The notes beneath the pieces are model-generated. The model worked only from the letters and a program-made list of their open reading frames with translations. It had not been told where the DNA came from and did not search any database. From Gammaproteobacteria bacterium (GTDB lineage Bacteria; Pseudomonadota; Gammaproteobacteria; DRLM01), in assembly GCA_023266095.1 (NCBI GenBank), contig JAHFRV010000018.1, forward strand, positions 1 through 55,522: DNA of 55,522 nt. Direction: 5' to 3'. Made by a program: the position numbers and the translations under genes. Shown piece after piece: positions 17,821 to 27,872 of this stretch. Positions within the stretch are counted from its first letter, which is position 1. Every line of letters begins with the position of its first letter.

Positions 17821-20409
17821 ATGACCGAATTCGCCAAAGAAGTCCTGTCCGTCAATATCGAAGACGAGATGCGGACCTCCTATATGGAATACGCCATGAG
17901 CGTGATCGTGGGTCGGGCCTTGCCCGATGTCCGCGACGGGCTCAAGCCGGTACACCGGCGTGTGCTATTCGCCATGAGTGAATTGAGCAACGACTGGAAC
18001 AAGCCTTACAAGAAGTCGGCGCGCGTGGTCGGTGACGTCATCGGTAAATACCATCCCCACGGTGACTCGGCGGTGTACGACACCATCGTGCGTATGGCCC
18101 AGCCCTTTTCGCTGCGCTACATGCTGGTCGACGGCCAGGGTAACTTCGGTTCGGTGGACGGCGACGCCCCGGCGGCGATGCGTTACACCGAGGTGCGCAT
18201 GTCGCGTATCGCCCACGAGCTGTTGGCCGACCTCGACAAAGAGACCGTCGATTTCACGCTCAACTACGACGAATCGGAACGGGAACCCAGCGTCTTCCCC
18301 GCCAAGATCCCCAATCTGCTGATCAATGGCGCGGCGGGCATCGCCGTCGGCCTCGCCACCAACGTGCCGCCGCATAATCTCAACGAGGTGATCGACGGTT
18401 GTCTCGCGGTGATCGACGACCCGGCCATCGACATTCTGGGCTTGATGAAACTGATCCCCGGCCCGGACTTCCCGACCGCCGCCATCATCAACGGCGCGCG
18501 CGGCATTCATGAGGCTTACCACACCGGCCGCGGTCGTATCTACGTGCGAGCCCGTACCCACATCGAGGAAGACAGCAAAGGCCGGCAATCCATTATCGTC
18601 ACTGAATTGCCGTATCAGGTAAACAAAGCCACGCTGCTGGAAAAAATCGCCGACTTGGTCAAAGAGAAACGCATCGAAGGCATCACCGAGCTGCGCGACG
18701 AGTCGGACAAGGATGGCATGCGCATGTTCATCGAGCTGCGCCGCGGCGAGATGCCCGAAGTGGTGCTGAATAATCTCTACCAGCACACCTCGATGCAGAG
18801 TGTATTCGGCATCAATATGGTTGCGCTGATGGACGGCCAGCCGCGCCTGCTCAATCTCAAACAGATACTCGAAGCTTTCATCCGCCACCGCCGCGAGGTG
18901 GTGACGCGGCGCACGGTGTTCGAATTACGCAAGGCGCGCGAACGCGCCCACATTTTGGAAGGTTTGGCGGTGGCGCTGGCCAATATCGACCCCATCATCG
19001 CCTTGATCAAGGCCGCGCCCAATCCGGCGGTGGCCAAGGAAGGTTTGATGGCGCGGGCCTGGGCGGCGGGCCTGGTCATCGAGATGCTCTCGCGGGCTGG
19101 CGCCACCGCTTCGCGCCCCGACAATCTCGCGGCGGAGCTGGGTCTCGTCAACGACGGTTATCGCTTGTCCGAAGCTCAGGCCAAGGCCATTCTCGATCTG
19201 CGCCTGCACACCCTCACCGGTCTCGAGCAGGAAAAGATCGTCAACGAGTACAAGGAAATTCTGGTCAATATCGGCGAGCTGCTGGAGATTCTGGGTAATC
19301 CCGATCGCCTGATGCAAGTCATCCGTGAAGAATTGCTGGCGATCAAAGCGCAATACGGCGACGCGCGCCGCACCGAAATCATGATCACCCATCAGGATCT
19401 CAGCCTCGAAGACCTCATCACCGAAGAAGACGTGGTGGTGACGCTGTCGCATGGCGGTTACGCCAAAGCCCAGCCCTTGAACGAATACCGCACCCAGAAG
19501 CGCGGCGGCCGCGGCAAATCGGCGACGGCGGTGAAGGAAGAGGACTTTATCGACAAGCTATTGATCGCCAGCACCCACGACACCATTTTATGTTTTTCCA
19601 ATCGCGGCAAGGTGTACTGGAAAAAAGTCTACGAACTGCCGCAGGCCAGCCGCAATTCGCGCGGTAAACCCATCGTGAATCTTCTGCCGCTGGAGGAGGG
19701 CGAACGTATAACCGCCATTCTGCCCATCCGCGAGTACGCGGCGGACAAATTCATCTTCATGGCGACCGCCAGCGGCACGGTGAAAAAGACCCCGCTGCCT
19801 GACTTCTCGCGGCCGCGCACCAGCGGCATCATCGCCGTCGAACTGCGCGACGACGATCATCTGGTCGGCGTGGCGATCACCAACGGCGGCTGCGATGTCT
19901 TGCTGTTCAGCAGCGCCGGCAAGTGCGTGCGCTTCAACGAGTCGCACGTGCGGCAGATGGGCCGCACCGCGCGCGGCGTACGCGGCATCAGTTTAGGTAA
20001 AGGGCAGAAAGTCATCGCCCTGATCATCGCCGAAGCAGGCCATACGGTACTCACCGCCACCGAGAACGGCTACGGCAAGCGTACCGAACTCGGCGAATAT
20101 CCGTTGCACGGCCGCGGCGGCCAGGGTGTTATATCGATCCAGACCAGCGAGCGCAACGGCGCCGTGGTCGGCGCGATTTTGGTGACCGAAGAGGATGAGG
20201 TGATGCTGATCACCAACGCCGGCACTTTGATCCGCACCGCCACTGCCGGCATTTCGGTGCTCGGCCGCAATACCCAGGGTGTGAAACTCATCGCCACCGG
20301 CGACGAAGAGAAACTGGTGGGTATCGAGCGCATCATCGAACCGGAACTCGGCGATGGTGAGGGTGGCGAGCTGGTGGAAGAAATGGAAGAGCCGCCAGAG
20401 AACGCATGA
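17821..20409 (+). CDS. gyrA: DNA gyrase subunit A
   Basis: GyrA cuts and rejoins DNA in the A2B2 gyrase that introduces negative supercoils. From the ATG at 17821 (after GGAAAGGAA) the protein has 862 residues; an upstream in-frame GTG would add eleven. The catalytic tyrosine is Tyr122 (RYTEVRM). The quinolone-resistance region has the wild-type Ser83 and Asp87 ([10 protein letters not shown]). The GyrA-box that allows wrapping is visible as [11 protein letters not shown] near the start of the C-terminal beta-pinwheel, and an acidic tail ([19 protein letters not shown]) ends the protein. Its 3' end runs into one arm of an inverted repeat. Confidence 0.98.
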   Translation: MTEFAKEVLSVNIEDEMRTSYMEYAMSVIVGRALPDVRDGLKPVHRRVLFAMSELSNDWNKPYKKSARVVGDVIGKYHPHGDSAVYDTIVRMAQPFSLRYMLVDGQGNFGSVDGDAPAAMRYTEVRMSRIAHELLADLDKETVDFTLNYDESEREPSVFPAKIPNLLINGAAGIAVGLATNVPPHNLNEVIDGCLAVIDDPAIDILGLMKLIPGPDFPTAAIINGARGIHEAYHTGRGRIYVRARTHIEEDSKGRQSIIVTELPYQVNKATLLEKIADLVKEKRIEGITELRDESDKDGMRMFIELRRGEMPEVVLNNLYQHTSMQSVFGINMVALMDGQPRLLNLKQILEAFIRHRREVVTRRTVFELRKARERAHILEGLAVALANIDPIIALIKAAPNPAVAKEGLMARAWAAGLVIEMLSRAGATASRPDNLAAELGLVNDGYRLSEAQAKAILDLRLHTLTGLEQEKIVNEYKEILVNIGELLEILGNPDRLMQVIREELLAIKAQYGDARRTEIMITHQDLSLEDLITEEDVVVTLSHGGYAKAQPLNEYRTQKRGGRGKSATAVKEEDFIDKLLIASTHDTILCFSNRGKVYWKKVYELPQASRNSRGKPIVNLLPLEEGERITAILPIREYAADKFIFMATASGTVKKTPLPDFSRPRTSGIIAVELRDDDHLVGVAITNGGCDVLLFSSAGKCVRFNESHVRQMGRTARGVRGISLGKGQKVIALIIAEAGHTVLTATENGYGKRTELGEYPLHGRGGQGVISIQTSERNGAVVGAILVTEEDEVMLITNAGTLIRTATAGISVLGRNTQGVKLIATGDEEKLVGIERIIEPELGDGEGGELVEEMEEPPENA

Positions 20410-20566
20410 ACGCAAAGGCGCGAGCACGCGAAGGGGCGCCAATTAAAGAATGATGACTGAAATGCGGGTAAACAGGTCGGTTGCTGATGAGGCGTTAGCT
20501 ATCGGTGACCATGGCCTATGCAGACCTTTGTGCATTCCTTCGCGTTTTTGTGCCTTTGCGTTGAAG
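20409..20566 (+). repeat. Inverted GCAAAGGCGC repeat between gyrA and serC
   Basis: The arm AACGCAAAGGCGCGAGCACG (continuing to CGAAGG, 20409-20434) starts on the last base of the gyrA stop codon. It is matched by its inverse at 20537-20566, which read on the minus strand is AACGCAAAGGCACAAAAACG followed by CGAAGG. The arms are about 26 bp with roughly 100 bp between them. The same family recurs as an inverted pair on the other side of serC. Confidence 0.7.
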
Positions 20567-20593
20567 ATTTTGTAATTAACAAGGGGTCGATTC

Positions 20594-21676
20594 ATGTCGC
20601 GGATATACAATTTCAGTGCGGGTCCGGCGGTGCTGCCGGAAGAGGTGTTGAGCCAGGCGCGTGACGAACTGCTCGACTGGAACGGTTCCGGTATGTCGGT
20701 GATGGAAATGAGCCATCGCGGCAAGGAGTTCATGAGCATCGCCGAGCGCGCCGAGGCCGATTTGCGCGAACTGCTTGCCATCCCCGCCAATTACAAAGTG
20801 CTGTTCCTGCAAGGTGGCGCCAGCAGCCAATTCGCCATGGTGCCCTTGAATTTGTTGCGCGGTAAAACCACAGCGGATTACCTCAACACCGGCATGTGGT
20901 CGAAGAAAGCCATCGACGAGGCCAAACGTTTTTGCACGGTGAACGTCGCCGCGAGCAGCGAGGCGGATAAATTCACCTCAATACCGGCGCGCAGCGAGTG
21001 GAAACTCGACAGCGCTGCCGCCTACGTGCATTACACGCCGAACGAAACCATCGGCGGCGTGGAATTCCACAGTGTGCCGGACACCGGTGATGTGCCGCTG
21101 GTGGCGGACATGTCGTCGACCCTGTTGTCGCGTCCCATCGACGTCACTAAATTCGGCATCATCTACGCCGGCGCGCAGAAGAATATCGGCCCCGCCGGTC
21201 TGGTGGTGGTGATCGTGCGTGACGACCTGATCGGCGGCGCCACGGCGGCCACGCCGGTGATGTTCGATTACAAAACCCACGCCGACAACGGTTCGATGTA
21301 CAACACGCCGCCTACTTACGGCTGGTATCTTGCCGGCTTGGTGTTCCAGTTGCTGAAAAAGAAGGGCGGTCTGCGGGTCATGGCCGAGACCAATAAACGC
21401 AAGGCCGATAAACTCTATAACGCCATCGATACCTCGGGCTTTTATAAAAACCCTGTGGCCAAGGATGCACGTTCGTGGATGAATGTGCCGTTCACTCTCA
21501 AGGACGCGGCGCTGGACAACACTTTCCTCGCCGAGGCGGGCAAGGTCGGGCTCAAGAGTCTGGAAGGTCATCGTTCAGTTGGCGGCATGCGCGCCAGCAT
21601 TTACAACGCCATTCCGGAAGCGGGTGTCGATACCCTGGTCGAATTTATGAACGACTTCGCGCGGCGTAATGGTTGA
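20594..21676 (+). CDS. serC: Phosphoserine aminotransferase
   Basis: PLP enzyme of class V aminotransferases that converts 3-phosphohydroxypyruvate and glutamate to phosphoserine; it also serves pyridoxine synthesis in many proteobacteria. The 360-residue length is typical. The PLP lysine is Lys196 in YAGAQKNIGPAGL, and the phosphate-binding GGASSQFAM and HRS(V)GGMRAS segments are present. The ATG at 20594 follows AAGGGG. It is followed by serA, so the first two steps of serine synthesis are adjacent, which is not universal. Confidence 0.96.
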   Translation: MSRIYNFSAGPAVLPEEVLSQARDELLDWNGSGMSVMEMSHRGKEFMSIAERAEADLRELLAIPANYKVLFLQGGASSQFAMVPLNLLRGKTTADYLNTGMWSKKAIDEAKRFCTVNVAASSEADKFTSIPARSEWKLDSAAAYVHYTPNETIGGVEFHSVPDTGDVPLVADMSSTLLSRPIDVTKFGIIYAGAQKNIGPAGLVVVIVRDDLIGGATAATPVMFDYKTHADNGSMYNTPPTYGWYLAGLVFQLLKKKGGLRVMAETNKRKADKLYNAIDTSGFYKNPVAKDARSWMNVPFTLKDAALDNTFLAEAGKVGLKSLEGHRSVGGMRASIYNAIPEAGVDTLVEFMNDFARRNG

Positions 21677-21686
21677 GGACAACACC

Positions 21687-21770
21687 CAACGCGAAGGCGC
21701 AAAGACGCACAAGGTATAGTAGTTTTAAATTTTTTGGATTTTACTTTGCGGCTTTGCGCCTTTGCGCTTA
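21687..21770 (+). repeat. Inverted GCAAAGGCGC repeat between serC and serA
   Basis: CAACGCGAAGGCGCAAAGAC (21687-21706, continuing to AAGG at 21714) is matched by an inverted copy at 21744-21770 (CTTTGCGGCTTTGCGCCTTT and onward). The arms are about 27 bp with a 29-bp AT-rich loop. It is the same family as the pair between gyrA and serC. The transcript could fold here, which may limit read-through or protect mRNA ends. Confidence 0.7.
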
Positions 21771-21791
21771 AAGGTTTTTGAAAGGAGTGCC

Positions 21792-22955
21792 ATGTTCAAA
21801 ATACTCACGCTCAACAATATCTCGGTGGTCGGTCTGGAGCGCCTGCCGCGCGAGCGTTATGAGGTTGCCTCCGAGATTCAGCATCCTGACGCGATACTGC
21901 TGCGCTCGTTCAAGATGCACGGCATGGCGCTTCCCACCAGCGTGAAAGCGGTGGGACGCGCCGGTGCCGGTGTCAATAATATCCCGGTCGACGAGATGAG
22001 CAAGCTAGGCATCCCGGTATTCAACGCTCCCGGCGCCAACGCCAATGCGGTGAAAGAACTGGTGGTCGCGGGTATGTTGCTCGCTGCGCGCAACATCTGC
22101 CAGGCTTGGGATTATGGGCGTAAGCTGGAAGGCGACGATGCCTCGCTCAGCAAACAAGTCGAAGCCGGTAAAAAAGATTACGTCGGTTTCGAATTGCCCG
22201 GCCGTACTTTGGGTGTGGTCGGTCTCGGCGCCATCGGCGTAATGGTGGCGAATACCGCGCAAAAACTCGGCATGAAAGTGCTGGGTTACGATCCGCAAAT
22301 CACAGTGCAGAGCGCCTGGCGTTTGTCGTCAGACGTGCAGCAGGCGCGCAGTCTCGATGATTTGTTGGCGCAATCGGACATGGTCACTTTTCACGTGCCG
22401 CTGGTGGATGCTACTCGTCACATGATCAACCGTGAGCGTCTGGTCTTTATGAAGAAGGGCGTGACGATACTCAATTTCGCGCGCGAAGGTATCGTCGACG
22501 AAGCAGCGGTGGTCGATGCCCTGAACGCCGGCAAGGCGCATGCTTATATCTGTGATTTCCCCACGCAACTGTCGAAGAATCATCCACGGGTGATAGCGCT
22601 GCCGCATCTCGGGGCGTCGACTAACGAGGCGGAGGATAATTGCGCGGTGATGGTGGCGGATCAAGTCCGCGATTTTCTAGAAAACGGCAATATCACCAAC
22701 TCGGTGAATTTCCCCGAAGTGGCGATGCCGCGCAGCGACGGTCACCGTATCGCCATCGCCAATGCCAATGTGCCGAATATGGTGGGGCAGATTTCCACCG
22801 CCATGGCCGAGGCCGGGCTGAACATTCTTGACATGCTCAATAAATCCAAGGGCGAGATCGCTTACACCTTGACCGATGTGGACCGCCCGGTGACCGAGAC
22901 GGTGCTGCGGCGCATCAAGGGTATCGCGGGTGTGCTCTCGGTGCGGGTGATGTAA
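21792..22955 (+). CDS. serA: D-3-phosphoglycerate dehydrogenase
   Basis: First enzyme of serine synthesis; oxidises 3-phosphoglycerate with NAD. The start ATG at 21792 follows AAAGGAG and gives 387 residues; a longer frame from 21762 would include repeat sequence and is rejected. The Rossmann motif GLGAIG is at residues 144-149, Arg231 (NFAREGIVDE) and His272 (PHLGAST) match the catalytic positions of the family. The C-terminus is a single ACT domain (about 315-387), usually the serine feedback site. The protein is the short type without the intervening domain. Confidence 0.95.
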   Translation: MFKILTLNNISVVGLERLPRERYEVASEIQHPDAILLRSFKMHGMALPTSVKAVGRAGAGVNNIPVDEMSKLGIPVFNAPGANANAVKELVVAGMLLAARNICQAWDYGRKLEGDDASLSKQVEAGKKDYVGFELPGRTLGVVGLGAIGVMVANTAQKLGMKVLGYDPQITVQSAWRLSSDVQQARSLDDLLAQSDMVTFHVPLVDATRHMINRERLVFMKKGVTILNFAREGIVDEAAVVDALNAGKAHAYICDFPTQLSKNHPRVIALPHLGASTNEAEDNCAVMVADQVRDFLENGNITNSVNFPEVAMPRSDGHRIAIANANVPNMVGQISTAMAEAGLNILDMLNKSKGEIAYTLTDVDRPVTETVLRRIKGIAGVLSVRVM

Positions 22956-23084
22956 GCATGGTGGTAAATACCGATTCATTTTTCCCGCTATTCACCCCAT
23001 GCAGACGGAAATGAAGATTGGTCGGTTCACACTTGGAATAGGTAAAAAATAGCGGGCAGCAAATCTGCGGCGCATGATGGACGG

Positions 23085-24167
23085 ATGATGGGCGAAGACA
23101 AACTTAAAGCGATACGCGATCGCATCGACGGCCTGGACGAGCAAATCCAGGCCTTGATCAATGCGCGCGCACTCTGCGCCAAAGAGGTGGCGGAGCTCAA
23201 GAACGGCATTCCCGCCGCGAGTTTTTACCGTCCCGAGCGCGAAGCCGAAGTGTTGCGCAAGGTGATCGCGCGTAACCAAGGGCCGCTCAGCGGCGAAGAA
23301 ATGGCGCGCTTGTTTCGCGAAATCATGTCGGCCTGTCTTGCCCTCGAACAACCGATGCGCGTCGCTTATCTCGGGCCGGAGGGTACTTTTACCCAGGCGG
23401 CTGCGTTAAAGCATTTCGGTCACGCGGTGGCGACGGTGGCCCATGCCGCCATCGATGAAGTGTTTCGCGACGTCGAGGCGGCGGCCTGCCATTACGGCGT
23501 GGTGCCCGTGGAAAATTCCACGGAAGGCGTGGTCAGTCACACCCTGGATAGATTTCTCAACTCGCCGCTCAAAATCGTCGGCGAAGTGGAACTGCGTGTT
23601 CATCACAATCTTCTGGGCAAGGCCGAAGATATGGCCGCGGTGCGGCGGGTCTACGCTCATCAGCAGGCCCTGGCGCAATGCCGTGAATGGCTGGACGAAC
23701 ATCTGGCCGGTGTCGAGCGGGTCGCGGTGAGCAGTAACGCCGAAGCGGCACGGCGTGTCGCCGGCGAGGTGGACGCGGCGGCCATCGCCAGTCGCGAGGC
23801 CGCGGATATTTATCAGCTGCGGGTGTTGGCCGGCAACATCGAAGACGAACCCGATAATACCACCCGTTTCTTGGTGATCGGCCGCGAGGTGGTGGCGCCT
23901 TCCGGCCGCGATAAGACGTCATTGCTGATTTCGGCACCCAACCGTCCGGGCGCCTTGTTTGATTTGCTGGCCCCACTCGCTGAGCACGGCATATCGATGA
24001 CCCGCATCGAGTCGCGTCCATCACGGCGGGGAATGTGGGAATATGTGTTTTTCGTCGACATCGAAGGCCATGGTGCGGACCCCAAGGTCGCTCAGGCCTT
24101 AGAGGCGCTGGCCGGGATGGCGGCGATGTTGAAGGTGCTGGGTTCTTATCCGCGGGCGATTTTGTGA
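23085..24167 (+). CDS. pheA: Bifunctional chorismate mutase / prephenate dehydratase
   Basis: Converts chorismate through prephenate to phenylpyruvate. The chorismate mutase domain (AroQ type) occupies about residues 1-90 (KLKAIRDRIDGLDEQIQALI), the dehydratase about 93-270 (VAYLGPEGTFTQAAALKHFG) with the catalytic TTRF at residues 259-262, and an ACT domain follows (ISMTRIESRPSRRGMWEYVF), with the ESRP motif for phenylalanine feedback. Total 360 residues. The start is the ATG at 23085; a directly overlapping ATG at 23082 is out of frame. It belongs to the serine/aromatic supercluster. Confidence 0.96.
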   Translation: MMGEDKLKAIRDRIDGLDEQIQALINARALCAKEVAELKNGIPAASFYRPEREAEVLRKVIARNQGPLSGEEMARLFREIMSACLALEQPMRVAYLGPEGTFTQAAALKHFGHAVATVAHAAIDEVFRDVEAAACHYGVVPVENSTEGVVSHTLDRFLNSPLKIVGEVELRVHHNLLGKAEDMAAVRRVYAHQQALAQCREWLDEHLAGVERVAVSSNAEAARRVAGEVDAAAIASREAADIYQLRVLAGNIEDEPDNTTRFLVIGREVVAPSGRDKTSLLISAPNRPGALFDLLAPLAEHGISMTRIESRPSRRGMWEYVFFVDIEGHGADPKVAQALEALAGMAAMLKVLGSYPRAIL

Positions 24168-24296
24168 AGCGGAGCCTAGGTAAAGTGAGACGTATTAGGC
24201 GGGAAAGGGCGGTCGAGAGTTGTAGAGTGACTGAGTTAATAATCTTTTCTCTTTGCTTGCGCTCCGAGCAGTTAAATATTTTATAGGTAAGCGATC

Positions 24297-25313
24297 ATGA
24301 TCATCATTATGAATGCAGGCAGCACCGATGCGCAGATCGATGCCGTGTCGGACAAGTTGAAGGCCATGGGCATGGGTTCCCATGTGTCGAAGGGTATCGA
24401 GCGCACGATAGTCGGTGCCATCGGCGACGAGCGTCAGATCGATATCGAGGCGCTGGAAGTCTTGCCCGGCGTCGAGAACGTGGTGCGGGTGATGAAGCCG
24501 TACAAGATCGTCTCGCGTATCTCCCATCCGGAAGATTCGGTGATCGATATCCGCGGCATCAAGTTGGGCGGCAATCAAATCCAGGTAATCGGCGGACCGT
24601 GTTCGGTGGAGACCCAATCGCAAATGGACTCCGCGGCGGCCTCGGTGGCGGCGGCGGGTTGCCGCTTGATGCGCGGCGGCGCCTTCAAACCCCGCACCAG
24701 TCCCTACACCTTTCAAGGCGTGGGTGTGGAAGGCTTGGATATGTTCCGCAAGGCGGCGGATAAATATAACTTGCCCATCGTCACCGAGCTGATGGACGTG
24801 CGTATGCTCGACACCTTTCTCGAGCATGACGTGGATGTGATTCAGATCGGTACCCGTAATATGCAGAACTTCGATTTGCTCAAGGAAGTGGGCAAGGTGC
24901 AGAAGCCGGTCATTCTCAAACGCGGCATGTCGGCGACCATTTCCGAGTGGCTGATGGCGGCGGAATACATCGCCGCCGGCGGCAATCACAACATCATCTT
25001 TTGCGAGCGCGGCGTGCGCAGCTTCGAGACCTATTACCGGAACATGCTCGACGTCACCGCCATTCCGGTGTTGAAACGCGAGACCCATTTCCCGGTAATC
25101 GTCGATCCCAGTCATGCCGGCGGCAAGGCCTGGATGGTGCCGGCGCTGGCCCGCGCCGCGGTGGCGGCGGGCGCCGACGGCTTGTTGATCGAGATGCATC
25201 CCTGTCCGGCCGAGGCGTGGTGTGACGCCGATCAGGCCTTGAGTCCGCCGGAGTTGACCAAGCTGATGGGTGAATTGCAGGGCATCGCCGCTTCGCTGGG
25301 GCGGACTTTGTAA
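24297..25313 (+). CDS. aroF: 3-deoxy-7-phosphoheptulonate synthase, type I-beta
   Basis: DAHP synthase joins phosphoenolpyruvate and erythrose 4-phosphate, the entry to aromatic synthesis. The 338 residues consist of an N-terminal ferredoxin-like regulatory domain (MIIIMNAGSTDAQIDAVSDKL, about 1-70) and the catalytic barrel (IGGPCSVET, MRGGAFKPRTSPYTFQG, IGTRNMQNFDLLKEVG, DPSHAGGKAW). This is the I-beta type known from Thermotoga and Bacillus relatives rather than the enteric AroG/F/H type. The N-terminal domain is known to mediate feedback control in that group. It lies between pheA and tyrA. Confidence 0.94.
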   Translation: MIIIMNAGSTDAQIDAVSDKLKAMGMGSHVSKGIERTIVGAIGDERQIDIEALEVLPGVENVVRVMKPYKIVSRISHPEDSVIDIRGIKLGGNQIQVIGGPCSVETQSQMDSAAASVAAAGCRLMRGGAFKPRTSPYTFQGVGVEGLDMFRKAADKYNLPIVTELMDVRMLDTFLEHDVDVIQIGTRNMQNFDLLKEVGKVQKPVILKRGMSATISEWLMAAEYIAAGGNHNIIFCERGVRSFETYYRNMLDVTAIPVLKRETHFPVIVDPSHAGGKAWMVPALARAAVAAGADGLLIEMHPCPAEAWCDADQALSPPELTKLMGELQGIAASLGRTL

Positions 25314-25349
25314 TCAGCCAGACATCACTATTACTCAAGTTGCCACGCC

Positions 25350-25487
25350 ATGACCAGCCGCCACGTACTGCGCGCCTTCATCCCCGCCGCAACCCGCCCG
25401 ACCCAGGGCGCGCGGCGGGTGAGTTTGAATGGTGAACGGGGTGCGCTGATTATTTCGGCGGCCCCGGCCCAATATGTTTTTTCTTGA
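25350..25487 (+). CDS. Possible 45-residue open frame between aroF and tyrA
   Basis: An ATG at 25350 opens a 45-residue frame (MTSRHVLRAFIPAATRPTQ and onward) ending just before tyrA. There is no ribosome-binding site and no similarity that I recognise. The aroF-tyrA gap might be the scar of a lost gene, since hisC often lies in this position in relatives. It is more likely non-coding. Confidence 0.15.
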   Translation: MTSRHVLRAFIPAATRPTQGARRVSLNGERGALIISAAPAQYVFS

Positions 25488-25498
25488 GCGATCCCTTG

Positions 25499-26371
25499 AT
25501 GATTAATCGACTCTGCATCATCGGCGTGGGTCTGATTGGCGGCTCCTTGGCGCGAGCGCTGAAACGCGTAGGCGCGTGCGCCGAGGTGGTGGGTTGCGGC
25601 CGCGATGAAAGCGCCTTGCGGCGGGCGGTGGAGTTGGGGGTAATCGATGGTTATCGCAGCGATCCCGCCTTAGCGGTGAACGGCGCCGACCTCGTGGTGC
25701 TGGCGGTACCGCTGGGTATGATGGAATCCGTGTTGCGCCGTATCGCGCCGGCCTTGAGTGCCGACGCGGTGATCACCGATGTGGGCAGCGCCAAAGGCAG
25801 TGTGGTGGCGGCGGCGCAAGCGGTGTTCGGCCGAGTGCCTGCGCGCTTCGTGCCGGGCCATCCCATCGCCGGTACGGAAAAGAGCGGAGTGGAGGCATCT
25901 TTCGCCGAGTTGTTTCAAGGCCGGCGGGTGATCTTGACGCCCTTGTCCGACACCGATGCCGAGGCGCATCAAATCGTGCGCCGGATGTGGGAACAAACAG
26001 GCGCCGAGGTGGTGGACATGGCCGTCGAACATCACGACGAGGTATTGGCCGCCACCAGCCATTTGCCCCATCTGCTGGCCTTCGCGCTGGTCGATACCCT
26101 GGCGCGCATGCAGGAAAAGGCGGAGATTTTCCGTTACGCCGCCGGCGGTTTTCGCGACTTCACCCGCATCGCTTCCAGTGATCCCGCCATGTGGCGCGAC
26201 ATCTGCTTGGCCAATCGCGTAGCCGTGGTGGCGATGCTCGATCACTTCCGCGACGACCTCGCCGGCTTGCGTGACGCCATCGACGGCCAGAATGGCGAGG
26301 CCATCGCCGAGGTGTTTACCCGGGCTAAAACCGCGCGCGACCGCTTTTGCCGTCAGGAACGGGTCGAGTGA
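25499..26371 (+). CDS. tyrA: Prephenate dehydrogenase
   Basis: NAD-dependent oxidative decarboxylation of prephenate to 4-hydroxyphenylpyruvate for tyrosine. The start is placed at the ATG at 25499, giving 290 residues with the dinucleotide motif GVGLIGGSLA at residues 9-18; a TTG at 25484 would add five residues. HPIAGTEKSGVEAS holds the conserved histidine and the arogenate/prephenate-binding region, and VEHHDEVLAATSHLPHLLA is the second signature. There is no ACT domain and no fused chorismate mutase. In relatives tyrA directly precedes aroA as here. Confidence 0.94.
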   Translation: MINRLCIIGVGLIGGSLARALKRVGACAEVVGCGRDESALRRAVELGVIDGYRSDPALAVNGADLVVLAVPLGMMESVLRRIAPALSADAVITDVGSAKGSVVAAAQAVFGRVPARFVPGHPIAGTEKSGVEASFAELFQGRRVILTPLSDTDAEAHQIVRRMWEQTGAEVVDMAVEHHDEVLAATSHLPHLLAFALVDTLARMQEKAEIFRYAAGGFRDFTRIASSDPAMWRDICLANRVAVVAMLDHFRDDLAGLRDAIDGQNGEAIAEVFTRAKTARDRFCRQERVE

Positions 26372-26475
26372 TGCACTGGCTTCCTTGCCACGGGCAGCCG
26401 CGTAGGGGTGCTGTATCGAGATCGCTGGTAATTTAATTTTATGAGACGGTTTATCTTGAGGAATGATCGAGCGCC

Positions 26476-27798
26476 ATGAGCAGTGACGACAATATCGTGT
26501 TTTACGCCGAGGCCGGCGGCACTTTGCGCGGCCGGGTCCGGGTGCCCGGTGATAAATCCATCTCCCACCGTTCCATCATGTTCGGCGCCTTGGCCGACGG
26601 CGTGACCGAGGTGAGCGGTTTTCTCGAAGGCGAGGATTGCCTCGCCACCATCGGCGCCTTCCGCGCCATGGGGGTGCGCATCGACGGTCCCGACCACGGA
26701 CGGGTGACGGTGCACGGCGTGGGCCTGCATGGTTTGCGCGAGCCGAGCGGGCCGCTGTACATGGGCAATTCGGGTACGTCGATGCGTCTGCTGGCGGGTT
26801 TGCTGGCCGGTCAGGCTTTCGATGTGGTGATGACCGGCGATGCCTCGCTGACCCGCCGGCCCATGAAGCGGGTGGCGGATCCTTTGCGCAAAATGGGAGC
26901 GTTGATCGAAACCAGTCCCAGCGGCACACCGCCGCTGCGGATTACTGGCAAACAGAATTTGCAAGGCCTAGTCTATGCCATGCCGATGGCCAGCGCCCAA
27001 GTAAAGTCTTCCCTGTTGCTGGCGGGTTTATATGCCCAAGGGCAAACCTGCGTCACCGAGCCGGCACCGACCCGCGATCATACTGAGCGGATGCTGGCGG
27101 GTTTCGGCTACGCGGTAGAACGGGAAGGGTGTACGGTATGCGTGGAGGGCGGCGGCCACCTGCATGCGGCCAACATCGACGTGCCGGCCGACATTTCCTC
27201 GGCGGCGTTTTTCATGGTGGGAGCCGCCATTGCGCCGGGTTCCGATTTGACCCTCGAACACGTGGGCGTGAATCCCACTCGCATTGGGGTAGTCAATATC
27301 CTCAAGGCCATGGGTGCGGATATCACGCTCGGCAACGAACGACGGGTGGGCGGCGAGCCGGTGGCCGACATCCGGGTGCGGGCATCATCGCGGTTGCGGG
27401 GCATCCGCATTCCCCAAGACCAAGTGCCTTTGGCCATCGACGAGTTTCCGGCCCTGTTCATCGCCGCCGCCTGTGCCGAAGGCGAGACCGTGTTGACCGG
27501 CGCCGAGGAATTGCGCGTCAAGGAAAGCGACCGTATTCATGTGATGGCCGATGGATTGCTGGCCTTGGGCATCGATGCCAAGCCCACTCCCGACGGCATG
27601 GTGATACACGGTGGCGCCTTACAGGGCGGGCGTATTAACAGTCACGGCGATCACCGTATCGCCATGGCCTTTGCGATGGCGGCCTTACGCGCCGGCGGAC
27701 CGGTCATGATCGAGGATTGCGCCAATGTCCGCACCTCTTTCCCCGATTTCTTGAGTTTGGCGAGGGCGGCCGGGTTGCAGGTTAAGCAGGTGAGTTAA
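26476..27798 (+). CDS. aroA: 3-phosphoshikimate 1-carboxyvinyltransferase (EPSP synthase)
   Basis: Transfers the enolpyruvyl group of PEP to shikimate 3-phosphate. The 440-residue protein has GDKSISHRS (Lys27, Ser28), NSGTSMRLL, the DEFPALFIAAACAEG catalytic aspartate region, KESDRI, and SHGDHRIAMAF near the C-terminus. The PEP-site segment FDVVMTGDASLTRRPM has the S-L-x-x-R-P-M form of class II enzymes such as those of Agrobacterium and Bacillus, rather than the enteric class I form. The ATG at 26476 is the natural start. Confidence 0.96.
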   Translation: MSSDDNIVFYAEAGGTLRGRVRVPGDKSISHRSIMFGALADGVTEVSGFLEGEDCLATIGAFRAMGVRIDGPDHGRVTVHGVGLHGLREPSGPLYMGNSGTSMRLLAGLLAGQAFDVVMTGDASLTRRPMKRVADPLRKMGALIETSPSGTPPLRITGKQNLQGLVYAMPMASAQVKSSLLLAGLYAQGQTCVTEPAPTRDHTERMLAGFGYAVEREGCTVCVEGGGHLHAANIDVPADISSAAFFMVGAAIAPGSDLTLEHVGVNPTRIGVVNILKAMGADITLGNERRVGGEPVADIRVRASSRLRGIRIPQDQVPLAIDEFPALFIAAACAEGETVLTGAEELRVKESDRIHVMADGLLALGIDAKPTPDGMVIHGGALQGGRINSHGDHRIAMAFAMAALRAGGPVMIEDCANVRTSFPDFLSLARAAGLQVKQVS

Positions 27799-27872
27799 AC
27801 TAAAATCTCTGAAACATAAATCTATATATTCAATTAGATGTCGATTATTTATAACAGGATGGATTAACAAAC

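Noticed and set aside
17965-18888. Minus-strand open frame of 307 codons within gyrA
   Set aside because: Antisense to a conserved part of gyrA, with no ribosome-binding site or family signal.
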